Assembly (NCBI GenBank): GCA_021234155.1
Contig: JAJEKV010000006.1
Span: 27,867,754-27,931,753, forward strand
Length of the DNA: 64,000 nt
Direction: 5' to 3'
Source of the DNA: Isoetes taiwanensis
Taxonomy: Eukaryota > Streptophyta > Lycopodiopsida > Isoetales > Isoetaceae
A model generated the notes under the pieces. It saw nothing but the letters and a program-made list of their open reading frames with translations. It did not search any database and was not told where the DNA came from. Below are positions 37,424 to 47,348 of the stretch, piece by piece (the first letter of the stretch is position 1; each line of letters begins with the position of its first letter). The translations under genes were made by a program, and so were the position numbers.

Positions 37424-37489
37424 GCTCATGCCGGAAAAAGTGTTACACCGGCGTGAGCAATGATGGCAAAAACTTTTTAAATAAATAGA
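37424..37489 (-). other. Helitron 5' terminus with a subterminal hairpin
   Basis: The 5' end TCTATTTATTT (read on the minus strand) lies at 37489. About 30 bp inside, inverted arms GCTCATGCCGG (37424-37434) and CCGGCGTGAGC (37448-37458) pair with one mismatch around a 13-nt loop. Confidence 0.7.
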
Positions 37490-38937
37490 TGAGTTGGTCT
37501 TTAAAGCTGAACAAGTGCTCGAAAAAAATTTACATGTGAAAAAACATGAAGTGACTAGTTCAACCTGTCACCCGGAATCAGGGCACCCAACTGCCTTTCC
37601 GGGTTATTATGTGTCAACGTAGAAATGCACCGACGACTAAAAAATGGACCCTATTTCTATATTGTCTCACTGTGGCTAGGTTTGAAATGAGCAGAGTTTG
37701 AATTTACTGTGGCCTTGGCTAGTAGGTTTCCCAATGACTCTTCTTGCCAGTTTTTTTGCATTTTTTTTTTTAATTGGAATTACTTTGGCCGTTGGATAGA
37801 ATTTTTTATTTTTTGGCCTAAAGGTTCATATATAACGGGTTTTTTGGGTTTTTTTTTTGCCTAAAGGTTCATATGCAACGGGCTGATTTGCAACAGATAG
37901 GTATGGAGCGGTTTTTGCAATTTTTGGCTTTGCAGGACGCGTGGAGCCTTTGCCGGTGTTTTCCGGTTTCAGATTGCTCCGCCTTTGCTTCGCTTCTCCC
38001 TTTGCTTCACTTTCCATTCTTCCTGTTGCATCTTGCTAGGATTGCCACGTGTACGGCCACAAGTTTTTGTTCAAACTCAATGGCCATATTGGACGGCTCT
38101 TGTTTTTTTATTGTGTTAAAAAAATAGCGATTAGGAGGGGGATAGAGATATAGGATGGCTAATAGGCTTGAATTTACTGTGGCCTTGGATAATAGGCTAA
38201 TGTTGCCATATATTTAAGAAAAATTATCAAAGACTGGTAAGTTGATGTCTATGTTAATCCAAGATGGTTGTAATAAAATACAGAGGTGTTCAAACATGCT
38301 AATAAATATATGCCCAGTGTTGCCATGTATATATTTAATAAAATTTATGCAGTTTCACCTATAACATTTTTTTCGGGCATCAGTTTTGGAACTTGAAATG
38401 ATGTGTCCAGTCATTTCTCTTTCCCGGGGAAATCTTTTTCATGGGCTTTTTTATTTGGGCACTCAGGGCTTTTTTGAGACTAAGATACGATTTTATTTGC
38501 ACGCTTGAAATTGAAACCAAGCATACAAACAGCCCCAAACAAGCTACCTTATCTTAACATGAAATTTGAATGTAGTTCAAGAATGTATTTACCCGTTGAA
38601 TTTAGTGTCAAATGCATGCCTATAGCTTCTATTATCGTAAGAAAACGAATTTGACAAGCAGAATGGTGGACATCATAAGTGAAATAACATAAACAACAAA
38701 ATATAGAGTCAAAAGTATGCACTCTATGCTAGTTGTGCCTCATCATCTACAAATTTGCATTTTTTTCGTTTTTTGTCCTTCAAATGTATAGGAATCATGT
38801 ACATGGACATATATCGAGCTTCACTTTCTGCATATACTGGTAGTTTAAACGTGCTGCATAAGAATTAGATGTATTAGTAAATATGTCGATGCATAAAAAG
38901 ATCAAAAGCTTAAGAGCAAAGTATGAAACTGAAAAAC
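37490..38937. other. Spacer between the Helitron and the methyltransferase relic
   Basis: Begins with the right-hand part of the 23-bp target repeat (37490-37501). Contains a 43-bp spaced direct repeat (gcctaaaggttcatat at 37816 and 37859) and homopolymer-rich T runs. The frame at 37873-38127 is not recognised. A decayed Helitron end lies at 38300-38335. Confidence 0.5.
38300..38335 (-). repeat. Decayed Helitron 3' end
   Basis: 'ctaataaatatatgcccagt' followed by gttgcca matches the spacing of the intact 3' end at 30106 (CTAG, nine bases, GCCCGGC-GTT-GCC) with several substitutions. A weaker echo lies at 38189-38205 ('aataggctaatgttgcca'). Same orientation as the intact Helitron. Confidence 0.5.
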
Positions 38938-41675
38938 TCACGGACTAGTCCAAGGGTTCGGTCCACACATCCCGAATCGAACATTCTCAATGTCGTCTTC
39001 ATCTCCACTCTCATCCGATTTGTCAAGATCAATAGAAGAAGCCCCACGCATAAAAAAAGCACTGGTGAACCAACACTTCATCCTTCTTAGTTCCAAAGTA
39101 ATGAACACCTTTTAACGCGCATGCTTCCATCATAGAGCCAGTACCAGCAAACAAGTCCAATGCAGAGCCACCCGTCACACAAAAAGAATGAAGTATAAAT
39201 TTCATCACTTTTGTTGATTTTTCCAAGCCATATCTTGATTGTTTTGCATCATGCACGGCAACCTATCTTTTCAAATGACACATTGAAAAGAACATTGTTG
39301 TTTTGGTTCAATTCCCTCATGGAATATACCATCGAAGTTTATCTTCCCAACATCAACTCCAATCCTGATGTAGACAATGAAATAGTAACAACTATTCTCA
39401 AAAACTCCAAAGGCATCACGAGTTACCTCACATGGAGTTTTCTGCACCATGAAGTACATGCGTTGCCTTTCAAGATTGCGTTTCTTTGCAGCAGCATCCA
39501 AAATCTTCAATTGCTTAATACCTCAAAAGCATACCACAAATCCAGAATCATCAACACAAAGTGTGGCTATAGTTAAAGCATCATCATTAACCTGTTTGCT
39601 ACATAAGTTCCATTCAGGAACTATCAAGTGACCCATCGTAGGTTTTTCATTTGTAGGGAAGTCCAATAATAGGACATCGGCTCCCCAATTTCTGTCCACT
39701 TTGTTTCTCCTGTATGTACATTTATCCATTGCCACTTTCCTTTCTTGAGTAGAGTTCATTGTGGCAGCAATGTCCGAAACATCAGCACAAATCAATGACA
39801 GAGAAACATTAGCATACCTTCGTTCAACTTGTTGGATACCACGAATTTCCCATTCAGATAAACCTCCTTTCCTGTCATGATTTCCTTTGTCTGAGTACAT
39901 AGAGGTCTCCTCACGTCCTTTAGCCCATTGTTGCAAATAGAATGGCAATGCATCAAATATATTTCTTCTCGAGGCAATACTTGAAATACCTGAAAATTGA
40001 AAGAACAATTTTAATGGATATTTCTACATATATTTTAGTGAGGGTTTAAATCCTCTGCATATAAATGTAAAAATCATTTACCTATAGCAGACTCGTTCCG
40101 AAGCCTTCTGAATTTCATAGGCATCTTCTACTTTTGCTGTTGCAGACATGTTCTTCTCGTAAGCTTTAAACATATCACTCCTGTTCTTCACCTTAAATTG
40201 TCTTAAACACATCTGCAAATCATCTCCCCCGTGGTTGACTAACACAATTGCATCAAAAGTTTCATGTGACTTGGTTAGAAGAGTTTCCAACCATGTCTCC
40301 TTTTTAACCCATTCATGGAAATCCCTATCATTGGTTTGGAATATTGTAGCTGATGAATAATAGGCTGTACCGGATGTCATCAAGTCAATAGCGATCCCTT
40401 GTGGAGTTTGGTACTTTGGCTTTTGTCATGTCATACAACTTTTCAACTGTCAAATTTATGTACTTATTTTCCAACTCCCTGCTAGTGACCAAATTTACCC
40501 AATTTGTTCCCAAATCTGGATTCACAATTGCCAAGTACTTACCCATTATTGTGACCCACTTTTTTTTTTTATTCTCTTTTTCTGCTTTTGCTCTTGCTTC
40601 TTCCAGACCGTAACTTCCAGAATACTTGGAAGTGGCTTCCTCAATTTCTCTCTCTATTTTGGACTGCATATATAGAGCAAAACCGAAATGTTAAAAAGAA
40701 TAACAAACAAAAAACACAATGTTCATAACATGTACGTTCCAAGTTAAGGTACCTGATAGAGAATACAGGCTAAAATGTAACGTGTATAAGGATACCATGG
40801 TTCGCCATTCAGAGTCTTGACTTCTTGCACTCTACTACATTTCAATTCTTCCACTGAAATACTAGAAGTAAAGTTGGTCAAGTTAGAGTTTGTCATCTTG
40901 TACACCCCATAGAGAATATCTTTAAGTGTAGTCCTCACTATACCAGTTTCATTCAACTTTCACATAAACATTAGACAGTTTTTAATAGAACATATAGAGC
41001 ATACAAGACTAGCATAGAAATAATGCAATACATACTCATTAATTCTCTTCATTGCCCGGATGAGTGCAGACTCTTTTTCTTGATCAATTTGCACAAATGA
41101 AGCTTGCACAGAGAAGTGCATCTCTCTCACTAATGAATATCTATCCCGAATCTCCCCGCATCCATGCATCGGTATGATGATTCCCATCCTAGCATAAGAA
41201 CATCTTGCCCACGAAGATCACTCCAATCTTCATTTGTTGCAAGTTGGGCCTCAAACATCTCATTCTCTTCTTGCCAATATTGATCCCATCCGCCTTTATT
41301 GCATCAGGTGACATGACAAAATCCACTCATTGTTGTCGTTATCGAAAAGAAACCACCTTTTTTCTATCACATATCCATGCAGACGCAATGTCTCTTTCGG
41401 GAGCCTTTGCTTCTTTGCTTACAATCCTCACGGCTTGATTTAACATGATCCTACATAATGGAATCAAAGGGGTGGAGTCTTCGCACCATCCTCGTTTTTC
41501 AATGTTTACGAAATCATTTGTACCGTGGAAACTCTTTGGAAACTCTATGGCATCATCATCATTATCCTTTCTCTTTTCGTTTGGAAGATTTGCCATCGTT
41601 AGCCTTCACTTGTTTACGCCTTTCATCGTATGATCTCGTATCTTGCACATCATCTAATTCATCTGCTGGTGGAAC
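38938..41675 (-). pseudogene. Multi-exon amino-DNA-methyltransferase-like gene relic (N6-A/N4-C type)
   Basis: Minus-strand exons are joined by good introns. Exon ends are at 41036|GTATGT, 40956 to 40753|GTACCT, 40663 (ATGCAG|) to 40082|GTAAAT, and 39989 (TTTTCAG|) to the stop at 38938. The last exon holds GADVLLLDFPTNEKPTMG (39641-39690), resembling catalytic motif IV (usually DPPY/DPPW, here DFPT). Then GFVVCF, and EKSTKVMKFILHSF before GGSALDLFAGTGSMMEAC (39118-39175), resembling SAM-binding motif I. Motif IV before motif I is the order of beta-class amino-methyltransferases, which methylate adenine N6 or cytosine N4 in DNA. The acidic tail ends …GMCGPNPWTSP. The N-terminal part (LIPLCRIMLNQAVRIVSKEA, WDQYWQEENEMFEAQL) is unrecognised. 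Frameshifts near 41585, 41340, 40420, 39515, 39260 and 39045, the last in a T7 run, indicate a pseudogene or sequence errors. The true 5' end was not found. Confidence 0.68.
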
Positions 41676-42029
41676 CTGCATGCGAATTGTTTCAATGTGA
41701 ACATTATCCACATTTTGCAGCAATTGACTCTATGCCGAAGATATCTAATTAGAGGCCATCATACTAAAGCTCTACTCTTCCTAGTTGGAGTTGCTAAGGA
41801 GGTGTACACAAAATTGTTTATTGCGCCCTAGTTTCTACCATAACAACGCAATTAAAAATAATATAAATGCACAGGCAAAACAAAGGCAAAGACACATAAT
41901 ATTCCATATTACCCGCAAGGCCGGGGTTCATGGCATCTTTTGCCTTGCAGGGCCAACAATGATGTCACCAACGATGAAACTACAAAAAATTTGAATACAC
42001 GACCCAAAATTAGATGCGAGACGGAGACA
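41676..42029. other. Spacer upstream of the methyltransferase relic
   Basis: Probably contains the missing 5' exon and promoter of the minus-strand gene. No start could be fixed. Confidence 0.35.
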
Positions 42030-42900
42030 AAGCGGCTTGGAACGGGGGCTGGGCAGTACCGTCCTCCCCTCTTACGGACAACCAAGAATTTAAAAACAAA
42101 TGAAAAGCTCATGTTGTTACCTTTGTAGGGGGTTCGGTCTGCGAATTACCCCAATAGATGCAGATTTTTCGAGATAAGCCGGAGAAGAAATAAGAAGACA
42201 AAAATATAAAGTATCTTTGAAGGGGGCTCGGTGCACTTAGTCCTCCCCTCTTCTGGACAACCAAGAATTTAAAAACAAATGAAAAGCTCATGTTGTTACT
42301 TTGTAGGGGGAGGGTTTGGTGCGAACTACCCCTAATAGATGATAGTTGTGTTGCCGCGTGAAGCTTCCGGAGATAAGCCGAGAAGAAATAAGAAGACAAA
42401 ATATAAGAGTATCTTTGAAGGGGGGCTCGGTGCCGATCTACCCCCAAAAAAGGCGGATCATAGTGGAGCAAAATTGCACTGTTGGAGTACATTTGGAGCT
42501 ATAGAGGCGGTGTAATCTTGAATGCTATAGAGGACCTGCGTAATGCTGAATACTTAATGATGTAACCTGCCGTATATAAAATATGATCATGCTTGAAGGA
42601 GGGGCTCGGTGCCGAACTACCCCAAAAAGATCAGATCATAGTGGAGCAAAATTCATACCATTTGGATTTGTTGGAGCTATAGAGGGCAAAGTGTAATCTT
42701 TGAATCTTGAATCTTTGTAGAGAGGACCTGCGTAATGCTGAATGCTTAATGATGTAACCTGCCGTATATAAAATATGATCATGCTTGAAGGAGGGGCTCG
42801 GTGCCGAACTACCCCACAAAGAGATAACAACAAAGCAACATGGGAACAGAAATCGTACCTAGCTAATGGAGCTACAGAGGGGGGACGGTGCCGAGCTATG
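42030..42900. repeat. ~180-200-bp tandem array with a GGGG…CCCC core
   Basis: The core 'gctcggtgccgaactacccc' and variants, preceded by GG, recurs at about 42223, 42422, 42601 and 42793 (spacings 199, 179, 192). Related copies lie near 42050, 42128, 42310 and 42880. Early units share 'aatttaaaaacaaatgaaaa'; later units share 'gatcatagtggagcaaaatt' and 'cctgcgtaatgctgaat'. The array sits between the divergent methyltransferase relic (-) and MULE-like gene (+), where promoters would be expected. Confidence 0.85.
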
Positions 42901-43320
42901 GCCGAACAGGGGCCATTCCTTCATCTGATTCTCTTCCTATGAGATGCGGTGGCCCGATTCTCTGTGATACGGATCTGGTGACGATCGATCTCAAGTCTTT
43001 TTGTTGCTTTTACTTGTTTTGTACTTCTTTCTTCGTTGCTTTTTTTACTTGTTTCTTACTTTGTTTTTACTTTTACTTTATAACGTTTATATGGACCTTA
43101 TTACAAACGTTCATATTCCTTTAATTTTAAACGTTGAAATGGACACGTTAATTATGCCACCTACTTCAAGCATGGAATAATTTAAGGGCTAAACTTAGCT
43201 ATTTGGCGATTTTTTAGCACATTTCCAAAAAACTTTGGCTAAAGTAAATGGAAAAAATTGGAAAAAAATAATAATTTTAGTTTAACTTTTTTCGGGACTG
43301 CGCCAACGTTGGAGCTCTTT
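42901..43320. other. AT-rich leader, no gene
   Basis: Pyrimidine-rich runs of T and C (43000-43080) then AT-rich sequence. Nothing recognised. Confidence 0.5.
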
Positions 43321-43775
43321 AGCCAAATGCTAGAAAGTAAGAGAGTGAAATTTTGTACTGTTTAGCTAAACCATAGAAACTTTTAGAATGAATTTCGGGC
43401 CAGTTTAGTTAACATCATTCTAGTTTATATGAAATATATGATTAGTAGTTTAGTTTCTAGCATTATGAATTAATTTGAGTCCTAAACTTTGCTAGTTAGT
43501 ATTATTTTAAAATGTTTTCACAAAGAAAATGACCAAAATAAATGGAATATATTGAAAAAAAGTATAGTAATTTGGCTTAATATTTTCTATTGGCCACACC
43601 ATAGAAAGTTTTGGGTTGATGTTTGGGTTAGTTTAGCTAAGTGCTAGAAAGTATGAGAGGAAAAATATGTAGAGTTTAGCTAAACCACAGAAATTTTTGA
43701 GATTAATATCGAGCAAGTTTAGCTAAAGTCATTCTGGCTAATAAGAAATATGCGATTAGTAATTTATTCCCTGAC
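43321..43775. repeat. Diverged ~315-bp duplication upstream of the MULE-like gene
   Basis: 'tagccaaatgctagaaagta' at 43321 corresponds to 'tagctaagtgctagaaagta' at about 43636. Both are followed by 'tttagctaaacca(t/c)agaaa', 'cattct' and 'gaaatat(a/g)(t/c)gattagtag/a'. The copies are clearly diverged. Confidence 0.65.
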
Positions 43776-43875
43776 TTCAAGGATATGAATTTGTGCAGGA
43801 TATTAATTTGTGCACCTACCTGCTCTAGTGCAGAATTCGTACTCTATTTCCAAAGGCAGTGTGTAGTTTACTTTC

Positions 43876-44390
43876 ATGGCGCCTCGTTTAGTTGTGAAAG
43901 GATTTGGAAAGCTACAGGAGTTGACATTGCCATTTGTTAATGGGCGATGTGAGCTGCAACGTAGCTTGCTTTGTGCAACATTTGGTTTTGATGAAGCCAC
44001 TCTTTGTGTTGTTCAAGAAAATACGTGTGGCACGAATGCAGTCAGTAATCTCGTTGATGAAACGGAGGAAAAAAAATTTGTGGTTGAAATGCAATATGGA
44101 ACTACTGTTGTAGTGTATAGGGGTCTAGTTGAAGGCAACACCCCTACTACTGCAATCAACGTAGAATCTCCTGTGGCCTCTACAAATCATATATGTGGCT
44201 CTACTTTTCGCAAAGTCCTAGCATGTCCCTCAAACAGCAAGTTGAAAAGAATTATGATGGAAGTTAGTGAACCTCAACAAGTTCAATGCTTGCCACCATT
44301 TTATGACGGGAAAGTTGTATTTGAACTTCCTCCACAAAAATCTGGTAGTAGCATGGAAGGCATGCAACAAAACATGGATCCTCATGTTTG
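43876..44390 (+). pseudogene. MULE-like gene, exon part 1 (up to the copia insertion)
   Basis: ATG at 43876 in a good context (tttcATGGCG) opens 171 codons plus two bases without a stop (MAPRLVVKGFGKLQELT…). It ends …MDPHV at the target site. The open frame continues a few codons into the LTR and stops there; that tail is not native. Confidence 0.75.
44386..44390. repeat. Target-site duplication of the copia element (left)
   Basis: GTTTG, repeated directly at 50033-50037 on the other side of the element. Confidence 0.95.
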
Positions 44391-44966
44391 TGAAAATGTT
44401 ATGGTCATGAATTAATATTGAAGGAGTAAAGTTGAATCTCATAAGATTTAACTTACCAGATTTACCTAAGTGGTTAACTTAGAACTATTGAGAGGAGGTT
44501 TTCGTTAAAGGCAGACCATTGAAGACCATTGAAATATTAAACAAGAAAATGGATGCATAAATTGTGGTCGGTCATTGACTATAGAAGGAAATACAACTTC
44601 TCGGTCAAATGAAACAGTGACACTGAAGGCCTAAGCTTAGAAGGAAAGGATATGATCCCGAACCGAATGGGATCAATCGGAATAAGTAAGGGGGGAACGA
44701 GAGAATACAGGTGAGAGCAGCGGATGTGAAGTTCCGGAACTTGGAGCCAAGGGGGAAGCCGATCTCATTGTAATTGAAGTTAAATGAGTGAATGAATATT
44801 TGCCTACTATTGCACTTGCATTGCTAGAGAAAATATAACCATGCAATTTTAATTGCTTAAGGAAATAATTATTACTTGTATGTTCTATGGTTATAGAATT
44901 GGTTTCAATGCATACTATATTATATGATTGAAATGCATTATTAGTTTGGATTGAAAATAACTTTCA
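44391..44966 (+). repeat. Copia 5' LTR
   Basis: Starts TGAAAATGTTATGG and ends ATAACTTTCA. Differs from the 3' LTR by a six-G versus five-G run at 44689-44694, G versus C just after it (acga[g/c]aga), and G versus A in 'gttcc[g/a]gaac'. A TATA-like stretch (actatattatatg) lies near its 3' end. Confidence 0.97.
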
Positions 44967-44967
44967 T

Positions 44968-44980
44968 TGGTATCAGAGCC
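44968..44980 (+). other. Primer-binding site (initiator Met tRNA type)
   Basis: TGGTATCAGAGCC, one base after the 5' LTR, complementary to the 3' end of plant initiator methionine tRNA. Usual for copia elements. Confidence 0.95.
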
Positions 44981-44989
44981 AGGTTCATC

Positions 44990-45905
44990 ATGGCAACGAG
45001 GCTTGGTGCAAGTCTGCTCAGTGGAATAACCATGTTTGAAGGAGAAGCAGGTTTCCAAACATGGAAGGGCAGGATGAAAGATGTTTTAGAAGCTGAAGGA
45101 TTGTGGGATTATGTGAATGGTGAAAGTGAGGTTGAAGGAGATAGTAGCTCAATAAACATGCCACATGGAGAAGGAACATCTCACGCCACAAACAAGCGCA
45201 AAGTGGAGGAAACAATTTGAAAGGAAAATTGCAAGAAGCAAGAGTGATTATTGCAAGTAAGTTGGGATCTAGCATTCTGCATAAAATCAGAGATAAAACA
45301 CCAAAAGAAATATGGGATTATCTAATCAAAACTTATGAGATGAAAAATACTTCTCAGCTGGATATGCTAGAAAGAGAACTGAGAAAACTTAAGTTTCAAG
45401 AGAAGGACAATCTCACCTTGTTTTTCCAGAAGTTTGACAATATCATTGCTGACTTGGAGGCTGCCAAAGTACCAGTTACACGAGAATTTCAGGTACTTAG
45501 TCTTGCAAGGGCCTTTTCTAGTTTTGGTCAATTGAGTACATTGATTAGAACAGTAGGAAGAAATAGGGAAAAGGCTGAAGCATTAATCAGGACAGAAATT
45601 GAACAAAGTAAGTTAACAAAAGAAGAAGAGGAAGAGCATACTGAAGTTCTGTATGCTGGAAAGGGTAAGAACAGTGAAAGAAGGATTGGTCCATGTTTTA
45701 CATGTAAGATGTTTGGACATCTAAAGGCACACTGTCCAAAAAATAAAGAAGGCAAGGATCTTAGATGTTTTAATTGTGAAGGGTATGGGCATATTGCAAG
45801 CAATTGCTCCAGCCCGCGTGGAAGAGGCAGGAGTTATTCTAACAGTGGGAGAGGCACAAGGAATATAAGAGGAAGAGGAAGAGGTAGCATGAACAAAGAA
45901 CATGC
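44990..45905 (+). pseudogene. Copia gag with two CCHC zinc knuckles
   Basis: ATG at 44990 (MATRLGASLLSG…FEGEAGFQTWKGRM) starts the capsid region. A frameshift near 45205 moves to the frame with KTPKEIWDYLIKTYE and LTLFFQKFDNIIADLE, typical of the UBN2-type gag core. Two tandem zinc knuckles follow: CFTCKMFGHLKAHC and CFNCEGYGHIASNC (about 45690-45810). Then comes an Arg/Gly/Ser-rich stretch. Gag packages the element's RNA in cytoplasmic particles. Other than the frameshift it is intact. Confidence 0.92.
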
Positions 45906-47339
45906 GTCAATTAATGTGGCAAAGGATGCCGATTTTGAAGAAACAGACCCTGATGCAGAGGTAACTATAAGTAATAGTTTGAGTGTTTTGAATAACAAGT
46001 CTAATCATGAATTATATGTTCTAGATAGTGGAGCTGAGAGAAGCATAGTCAAATCTGCAGGAGCCCTTAAGAAAAGGAGATTGAAGACATCACATCATGT
46101 GCAAATGGGAAATGGAATGCTTCAAAAAGTGGAGGAGGCTGGACTGTTAGAACTCTATGACTTAGAAGGAGAATTAGTTAACTTGGAAGATGTGTTATGC
46201 ATTCCTAATATTGTCAGAAACTTGATATCCATAAGTCAATTAGTTGACTCAGGATACAAGGTTGTTTTTGAAAAACAATTTTGTAAAGTGCTTTACAATA
46301 ATAAACTCAAGTTTTTGGCAAAGCGTGTAGGCAACTTATTTGGTTTTTTGAATGAGCATCAGTCAGAAAGTGTAAATGTTGTTTCTTGGCCCTCTGCAAG
46401 AATCTGGCATGAAAGACTTGCACATACACATCAAAACAATGTAAAGTATCTTATTAAGAAGAAAAGGCTTGAAGCTTCTGATGATGAGCATGAATCTTTT
46501 ACTTGTCTTGGATGTAAACTAGGTAAGCACACTCGGCTGGCATTTGCAAGATCAAAAAAGAGAGCAAAAGAAGTTTTGGAGCTGATACATACAGACCTTT
46601 GTGGTCCCTTGAATGTGAGAAGTTTACACGGAAAGAGGTATTTTATAACGTTTATTGATGACTATTCTCGTAGGACAAAATGTTATACTCTTAGAACAAA
46701 GGATCAGGCTTTCAATGCTTTTAAGTTGTTTGAGGCAGAGGTGGAGAGGGAAACAAACAAGAAAATCAAGTGCATTAGGTCTGATCGAGGTGGGGAATAC
46801 ATGTCAGATGAGTTTAAAAATTATTGCTCACAAAAGGGAATTAGAAGGCAATTCTTGCACCGCGACTCGCATGAACCAACAACATCCCGATGACATTAAC
46901 TTGTCGATATTCGCCACAGCAAAATGGAGTTGCAGAACGAAAAAATAGAACAATCTTGGACTCTGTAAGAGCTATGTTAAAGCATACAGGGCTTCCAAAT
47001 TATCTATGGGAAGAAGCAGTGCACACAGCTGTGTACATTCAAAATAGATTACCACTAGCAAGCTTGCAAGGAAATTTAGCAGAAGAAATATGGAATGGAA
47101 GAAAGGTGACATATGAAAGTTTTAGAGTTTATGGTTGTGCTGCCTTTGTACATGTCCCCATGGAATTAAGGAGGAAATTGGATGATAAGGCACTCGTATG
47201 TTTTTTAGTTGGATATGATGAGATTTCCAAAGCATATAAATTGTATGATCATGAAAGAAGAAAGATAGTTATTAGCCGAGATGTGCATTTGATGAAGGTA
47301 TACTATACAAGAACAGGGCTGTTTTACAGGGCACAGTAA
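45906..47339 (+). pseudogene. Copia protease and integrase region
   Basis: The protease active site YVLDSGAERSIV (D-S-G) lies at about 46010-46050. The integrase zinc-binding HHCC module (WHERLAHTH…CLGCKLGKH) and catalytic core follow: IHTDLCGPL, FITFIDDYSR, IRSDRGGEY. Between RRQF and YSPQQNGVAERKNRT an insertion of about 50 bp with a stop (46853-46903) breaks the frame just before the third catalytic residue. The frame then runs to TAA at 47337-47339. Protease matures the polyprotein and integrase inserts the cDNA in the nucleus. Confidence 0.93.
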
Positions 47340-47348
47340 AAGAGAAAA

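Larger units (their letters stand above)
30106..37489 (-). mobile_element. Complete non-autonomous Helitron, 7.4 kb
   Basis: Read on the minus strand the element begins TCTATTTATTTAAAAAG at 37489. It ends with a hairpin (GCCCGGC-GTT-GCCGGGC, 30119-30135), nine bases, then CTAG at 30106-30109. The flanking bases are A before TC and T after CTAG, the A|T insertion typical of Helitrons, with no target duplication. Both flanks belong to one 23-bp tandem repeat, so the empty site can be inferred. Helitrons move by rolling-circle replication using a Rep/helicase. I found no Rep or helicase motif inside, so this copy would depend on a helper. The interior holds repeats, an older Helitron-end relic near 34.1 kb and exon-like fragments at 35.9-37.3 kb, as expected of gene-capturing Helitrons. 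Confidence 0.88.

Noticed and set aside
44391-44415. Native C-terminus of the MULE-like frame ending at 44415
   Set aside because: Those last codons lie in the copia LTR; the true frame continues at 50038.
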